This document shows positions 5,272 through 8,907 of a DNA stretch of 8,907 nucleotides, one piece after another. The notes beneath the pieces are model-generated. The model was not told the DNA's origin. It saw only the letters and a list, made by a program, of their open reading frames with translations, and did no database searches. The first letter of the stretch is position 1, and each line of letters begins with the position of its first letter. Both the position numbers and the translations under genes were made by a program. This DNA is from Oscillospiraceae bacterium (GTDB taxonomy: Bacteria; Bacillota; Clostridia; Oscillospirales; Ruminococcaceae), in assembly GCA_014796735.1 (NCBI GenBank), contig JAAVIG010000177.1, positions 1 to 8,907 of the forward strand. The letters run 5' to 3'.

Positions 5272-7290
5272 TTATTCCAATATCTCAAAATTCACTATTT
5301 CCGCCATATAATTAAAGTTACTTTGGCATACGTTAAGAGAAATATTTTTCAGCGTGACCTTTACCCTAAGCACGTCCCTGTCTTCTAAAAGATCAATCAG
5401 CTCATCGGGCAGTGTGGCGTCATATCCGATAAAATAATCCTCGCTGTCCGTTAAAATAGCCTCCGAAATATCCGAAAACACATGCCAATCGGGATCGTCT
5501 CCCATAACACAATATACAACGGGCAGCGAAACGCCGCCGGAAGTATCCGGATAAAATCTTATGCTGTAGTCGTATACAAAATATCCCTCCACGGTTATTT
5601 CACCCTCAAAGGAAACTCTGTTTTCATAAAACTTATCTTCTTTGTCCCACCACGCCGTTTTGCTTTCCGCGCTTATGACGGTAAGCCCGTTATCCAGCTT
5701 ATCTCCTTTTTTGACCTTGAAATAATCCGGTTTTTCCGTTTCGGTATCGATTTTTTCGGTGGGCTTTCCCGCTTCAAGATCGTAACAGTCGGGATCGTCA
5801 AAGGTGCTTTTGAAAATCGGCATTGAGTAACGTAAAAACGCAAAATCGAATTGAAGAACGGGTGTTTGGGTATCGTGATCCGTCCCCACCGCTTCCGTTT
5901 TGCTCACTGTTGAACCGTCGGGGAGATTGATCTCGTCGGCGGGATATGCGCCCAAAATTTCCTCGTCAAAAGTCTGCGTGCTGTCGTTTTGGGCGGGTGC
6001 TTCAAAATATTCCTCCCCGAGCGCGGAAACTTTAACGCACAGATACTGCTTATATCCATTTTCACTCTCTTTATCCTTTTCAACGTATATATTATAGTAG
6101 GGCACAAAATATCCCGTATCGGTCTGATCGTACACCAATTCCGTCTTTATTATTTTTTCGGGGTCAATTATCTTGCTGCTTTTATAATATCCGTCGGGCA
6201 TATAAACATAATAGCCCTCGTTTAACAGCAGCTCCTTTGCCTCCTCGGGAGAGATCACCGGATAATCTCCCAGATATTCCGCGGAAGCCAGCCGGTTGGT
6301 GAGTGTAATAACTTTTTGCCCGTTATTAAAGCTTGATTCAGACGGATATGAATTAAATCTTGCGTAAGCCAAATTATAATTGAGAATACTCTGAACTATA
6401 TCATCGGAGCTGTTGAAAATTTTGTCTGCGCGCCACATGCTTCTGTCTGCCGCATCGGATTTGTATGTGTAAACGCTTATATCGGGATCGTCAAACTGAA
6501 GCAGATTTTTAAATTTATCCGCAAGATAGCCGAGAGCTTCTTCCACCCTGCTATCATCGGAGGATTCATATAAAAAATCATATTCATCTGGCAGCCAAAA
6601 ATATCGTTCGTCGTTTCCCTCTCCGAAGTCTATGGAAATACTTCCGCCGCCAAACACCTGAATGGTGATTTTCTCCGTTCCGTGTTCCCCTCCGTCGCAG
6701 GCAGCTTCAAGATAACAGGGCAGCTCCTCGTCATAAAACGAAACGCCGAGCCGATCATTGTTGACTTCGTCTTCACAAAAAATGTCGGTAATGTTAACGC
6801 CCAGAGCCACAGCCGCCTTTTCCGCCATTTCTTTCATTTGCTCCTCGGTATAATAGTGAGCAGGCATATATTGGCTTTCCATATAAAAAGAAAGATCTTT
6901 GAATACGGGCAGTTTCGTAAGCTGCGGCGCAAGCTCCTCGCTCCACGGGTTGCCCCAATCCTGCGAAAGGTCATACCAATAATCCGAGCTTGACGAAACA
7001 GCCATGTATTCATTACTCTGATAGGGAATTTTTTGCGGCCCGTCAATTATAACGCCGTCCTTATATGACACCTCCGGATATATCCTATACTCCTCCCACT
7101 TGTTCACCTTTGAAAGATCCATAATTCCCATGCCGCGCACTGCAAATATCCCAACGACCGCCGCCGCTGCGGCCAAACTGCCTATCGCCGCCCATTTTAA
7201 CGGCGAAGCTTTTTTCTTTTTATCGGTATCGGGCACATATTCCGCTCTGATCTCCCCGATAACGCTGTACAACGCTTCATTGCTTTTCAT
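5272..7290 (-). CDS. Large one-span membrane protein encoded with an ECF sigma factor, putative anti-sigma factor
   Basis: The product has 672 residues. It has a short cytoplasmic N-terminus (MKSNEALYSVIGEIRAEYV at 1-19, then a Lys-rich stretch), one Ala-rich membrane span (about 34-52) and about 620 residues predicted outside the membrane. This fits the clostridial family of membrane proteins that follow ECF sigma genes. There the short N-terminal part is thought to hold the sigma factor and the outer part to sense. I see no zinc-binding HxxxCxxC anti-sigma motif. The outer part is acidic and rich in Tyr and Asp. A segment at 345-405 (ISPEEAKELLLNEGYY to VPYYNIYVE) resembles repeats common in such partners, and 530-672 looks like a separate beta-rich domain. 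Seven scattered cysteines may allow disulfides. The start ATG 7288-7290 has AAGGAG 9 bases upstream. It lies 17 bases after the sigma gene, in one operon. The ligand is unknown, and the anti-sigma role is inferred from context. Confidence 0.75.
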   Translation of the reverse strand: MKSNEALYSVIGEIRAEYVPDTDKKKKASPLKWAAIGSLAAAAAVVGIFAVRGMGIMDLSKVNKWEEYRIYPEVSYKDGVIIDGPQKIPYQSNEYMAVSSSSDYWYDLSQDWGNPWSEELAPQLTKLPVFKDLSFYMESQYMPAHYYTEEQMKEMAEKAAVALGVNITDIFCEDEVNNDRLGVSFYDEELPCYLEAACDGGEHGTEKITIQVFGGGSISIDFGEGNDERYFWLPDEYDFLYESSDDSRVEEALGYLADKFKNLLQFDDPDISVYTYKSDAADRSMWRADKIFNSSDDIVQSILNYNLAYARFNSYPSESSFNNGQKVITLTNRLASAEYLGDYPVISPEEAKELLLNEGYYVYMPDGYYKSSKIIDPEKIIKTELVYDQTDTGYFVPYYNIYVEKDKESENGYKQYLCVKVSALGEEYFEAPAQNDSTQTFDEEILGAYPADEINLPDGSTVSKTEAVGTDHDTQTPVLQFDFAFLRYSMPIFKSTFDDPDCYDLEAGKPTEKIDTETEKPDYFKVKKGDKLDNGLTVISAESKTAWWDKEDKFYENRVSFEGEITVEGYFVYDYSIRFYPDTSGGVSLPVVYCVMGDDPDWHVFSDISEAILTDSEDYFIGYDATLPDELIDLLEDRDVLRVKVTLKNISLNVCQSNFNYMAEIVNFEILE

Positions 7291-7307
7291 ATTACACAGC
7301 TCCTTTC

Positions 7308-7859
7308 CTAAATATCAAACCCCTCGTTTTCAAGAAACAGCCTCAAAGCACACCTTGTCCTATGCAGCGATGATTTTACCGCTCCCTCCGTCGAATCCGT
7401 CCGCTTTGCAATTTCCTCCACAGAAAAGGTATACCAATATCTCAACAAAAATATTTCCCTTGCCTGCGGTGTAAGCTCCGCCATAAAATCGTTCATTGCT
7501 TCCTTTAACGGCAAAAGCTCGGTAAAATCCTCCTTATCGCCGATACACTCCTTAAGCTCGTCGAGACACAGCGCTGTCTCACCGCCCCCGCGCCTTTCGG
7601 AATGTTTTTTCCTGTACCTGTCAAAGGCTAAATTTCTTGTGATACTGCCTAAAAAAACCGCAAGCTTTTTCGGCTTTGACGGCGGAATACTGTTCCATGC
7701 GTTGAACCATGTATCATTAACGCATTCCTCCGTATCCTCCGAGGAGTGCAGAATATTGTTTGCTATAACGGAGCAGTACCGCCCGTACTTGCTTCGGCTT
7801 TCCTCTATGGCTTTTTCGGAGCGTTTGAAGTAAAGATTTATTATCATTCTGTCCTCCAT
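7308..7859 (-). CDS. ECF-type RNA polymerase sigma factor
   Basis: This 183-residue sigma-70 family protein redirects RNA polymerase to a small set of promoters. Region 2 spans about 8-85 (LYFKRSEKAIEE, YGRYCSVIANNIL, EDTEECVNDTWFNAWNSIPP, FLGSITRNLAFDRYRKKHSE). Region 4 spans about 121-178 (AELTPQAREIFLLRYWYTFS, then the helix-turn-helix VEEIAKRTDSTEGAVKSSLH). No region 1 or 3 is present, as in ECF factors. The wording is typical of a very common Firmicutes ECF family whose gene precedes a one-span membrane protein, as here. The start ATG 7857-7859 has AAGGA 8 bases upstream and gives the usual MEDRMIINLYF opening. A second ATG at 7845-7847 with GGAGG 5 bases upstream is possible, while the in-frame ATG at 7890 lies in the promoter region. 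The paired inverted repeats upstream suggest regulated or self-controlled transcription. Confidence 0.93.
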   Translation of the reverse strand: MEDRMIINLYFKRSEKAIEESRSKYGRYCSVIANNILHSSEDTEECVNDTWFNAWNSIPPSKPKKLAVFLGSITRNLAFDRYRKKHSERRGGGETALCLDELKECIGDKEDFTELLPLKEAMNDFMAELTPQAREIFLLRYWYTFSVEEIAKRTDSTEGAVKSSLHRTRCALRLFLENEGFDI

Positions 7860-7894
7860 TTTTTCATTCCTTTCCCATGAGAATATTATCATAC

Positions 7895-7933
7895 CAATCC
7901 CATTTTAACCTCATTATAAATAAAATGGGATTG
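7895..7933. promoter_or_regulatory. Perfect 13-bp inverted repeat enclosing a TATAAT box, upstream of the sigma gene
   Basis: CAATCCCATTTTA (7895-7907) and TAAAATGGGATTG (7921-7933) are exact reverse complements separated by 13 bases. The spacer holds TATAAT on the minus strand (7913-7918), correctly placed to start RNA near 7906, about 45 bases before the sigma ATG. The -35 region 17-18 bases upstream is poor (TTCGGG or TTTCGG), which suggests an activator or an alternative sigma. No U-run follows, so a terminator is unlikely. It is best read as an operator, or an RNA hairpin if transcription starts further upstream. Confidence 0.55.
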
Positions 7934-7943
7934 CACCCGAAAC

Positions 7944-7972
7944 ACTAATCCCTTTTTCTAAAAGGGATTAGT
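7944..7972. repeat. Second perfect 13-bp inverted repeat upstream of the sigma gene
   Basis: ACTAATCCCTTTT (7944-7956) and AAAAGGGATTAGT (7960-7972) are exact reverse complements around a 3-base loop. Neither strand has a T-run after it, so it is not a standard terminator. It lies 10 bases from the inverted repeat at 7895-7933, and each arm shares the core AATCCC plus TTTT with the arms of that repeat. The pair may be two sites for one DNA-binding protein. Confidence 0.55.
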
Positions 7973-8088
7973 ATTAGAAGCTTCCTGCACTAATAGACGG
8001 AAAAATTTTGAAAAGGTTACGTCCGTAAAAAAATTTTTTTTAAAATAACAGACGGTAATATCAGCCTGCTATTTTAATTATTGTATAA

Positions 8089-8907
8089 TCAAGGCGTAAT
8101 AAAATGATTAACAGCCGATATAACAAACACATGCAGAGGATAATACCCATAGAAAAACCATTTCAGCCCCTTACCCCGCTGCCCGTTGTAAAGCAGTATA
8201 AGCAGTGCAGCGAAAACCATATAAAACTGACCTTGAGCGAAAAAATCCAACGGATAATAAAGCCTCATAAAATCACCCAAAAAATCAAAACGTTCAATCA
8301 TCACCCAGCCGTATGTCCCGAACCACGAAAACGCGCTGAACAAAACAAGCATTCCCGCACAGGCGTACTTATTTTTAACAAAATACCACAGAACGCCCAT
8401 AATAACAAAATACGCGGAATAATCCACATGTTTCACATCGGGGATCACGGTATGAACAAAGCTCCACAGAACAGACCTGCGGACAACTATTTCTGTCGGT
8501 TCTCCCGTTATCATACCCGCAAAATACCCGTATGCCCTGCCGCAAATAATCACGGGCAAAACCGTAACAGCCGCTAAAGCCCCAATATAAAGCAGCGCGG
8601 CGGGCTTCCGCTTTTTCAGCTCAGAGAGCGTTTTCTCTATACCGAAGCTGTAGATCAGAACATACAGATACGTTGACAATATAGACGGCATAGAGGCAAA
8701 GTACCCGCCAAAAAACAAAAAAAGTACCGCCCACGCCGCAAATATTATCAGGCTCGCTATATACATCCGCAGCAAAAATTTTCCCTTGCTTTTAGTATGC
8801 CCCGCGCCCATTACCAAAGCGAACATAAAAAGCGGCGCGGCGATCCTTCCGATACTTCTTAAAATATCATAGGGCAAAAAAGAAAATATATTGTTTCCGT
8901 AAACCGC
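8089..8907 (-). CDS. TraX-family membrane protein, N-terminus cut by window edge
   Basis: The frame is open from the right edge to a stop at 8089-8091 (272 residues present). The N-terminus is outside the window, and the TTG at 8875-8877 is not the real start because the frame continues upstream (AVYGNNIFSFLPYDI). The hydrophobic protein shows about seven to eight membrane spans. Two stretches are characteristic of the TraX family: GRIAAPLFMFALVMGAGHT near the beginning, and LYNGQRG followed by KWFFYGYYPLHVFVI at the end. TraX of the F plasmid acetylates the pilin N-terminus. Chromosomal homologues in Clostridia are common but of unknown substrate, probably membrane acyltransferases. The conserved His of YYPLH is present. 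No conjugation genes are nearby, so a role in transfer is not supported. Its 3' end has only a weak hairpin (8049-8068) and A/T tracts (8027-8045) as a possible terminator. An acyltransferase-3 protein is the main alternative. Confidence 0.75.
   Translation of the reverse strand, partial: AVYGNNIFSFLPYDILRSIGRIAAPLFMFALVMGAGHTKSKGKFLLRMYIASLIIFAAWAVLFLFFGGYFASMPSILSTYLYVLIYSFGIEKTLSELKKRKPAALLYIGALAAVTVLPVIICGRAYGYFAGMITGEPTEIVVRRSVLWSFVHTVIPDVKHVDYSAYFVIMGVLWYFVKNKYACAGMLVLFSAFSWFGTYGWVMIERFDFLGDFMRLYYPLDFFAQGQFYMVFAALLILLYNGQRGKGLKWFFYGYYPLHVFVISAVNHFITP

Noticed and set aside
7860..7892. Longer sigma-factor start at ATG 7890-7892
   Set aside because: It would read through the AAGGA ribosome binding site, lies close to the promoter, and adds residues not seen in the family.
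7944..7972. Intrinsic terminator of the TraX-like gene
   Set aside because: The 13-bp stem has no U-run after it on the minus strand, and lies over 100 bases past the stop codon. A regulatory dyad fits better.
8104..8577. 157-codon plus-strand frame opposite the TraX-like gene
   Set aside because: Antisense shadow of a recognisable membrane protein. The composition is not that of a natural folded protein and no ribosome binding site is present.

Overview
All seven protein genes in this window lie on the minus strand. From right to left in transcription order they are: a TraX-family membrane protein (cut by the right edge), an ECF-type sigma factor, its large one-span membrane partner, adenylosuccinate lyase (purB), secD, secF, and a TIM-barrel sugar-phosphate isomerase/epimerase-like gene (cut by the left edge). 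The moderate base composition, strong AAGGAG/GGAGG ribosome binding sites, clostridial type of ECF sigma/membrane-partner pair, chromosomal TraX homologue and split SecD/SecF together suggest a Clostridia chromosome, probably Oscillospiraceae/Ruminococcus-like. No species call is possible from the sequence alone.

Right part (5158-8907). The TraX-like gene ends at 8089. A 229-base gap then holds two perfect 13-bp inverted repeats placed just upstream of the sigma gene. One of them encloses a TATAAT box. The sigma factor (7308-7859) and its 672-residue partner (5272-7290) are 17 bases apart and form a two-gene operon, closed by a good intrinsic terminator at 5158-5210. The likely circuit is envelope signal to extracytoplasmic domain to sigma release. 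This is inferred from the family layout.

Middle (3378-5106). purB has its own promoter (TTGCAT-17-TAAAAT with extended -10). An 8+1+8 palindrome lies between and over its promoter boxes. The enzyme is of the 480-residue, animal-like type. After it comes a near-ideal sigma-A promoter (TTGACT-17-TATAAT) that drives secD-secF through a foldable leader of about 100 bases.

Left part (1-3377). secD (TTG start) and secF overlap by 8 bases and are probably translationally coupled. They encode the two halves of the Sec translocon accessory proton-driven motor. SecF carries Asn where most SecF proteins have the proton-pathway Asp. secF ends in an intrinsic terminator. The 422-base gap that follows is dense with palindromes, including an element at 721-826 that can fold as a three-way junction and looks like a small non-coding mobile or interspersed repeat. 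The truncated TIM-barrel gene follows.

Most of the window is ordinary housekeeping chromosome. The parts that stand out are the palindromic block at 704-945, the paired inverted repeats at 7895-7972, and the SecF substitution. No tRNA, rRNA, CRISPR array, insertion sequence transposase or known riboswitch is visible.
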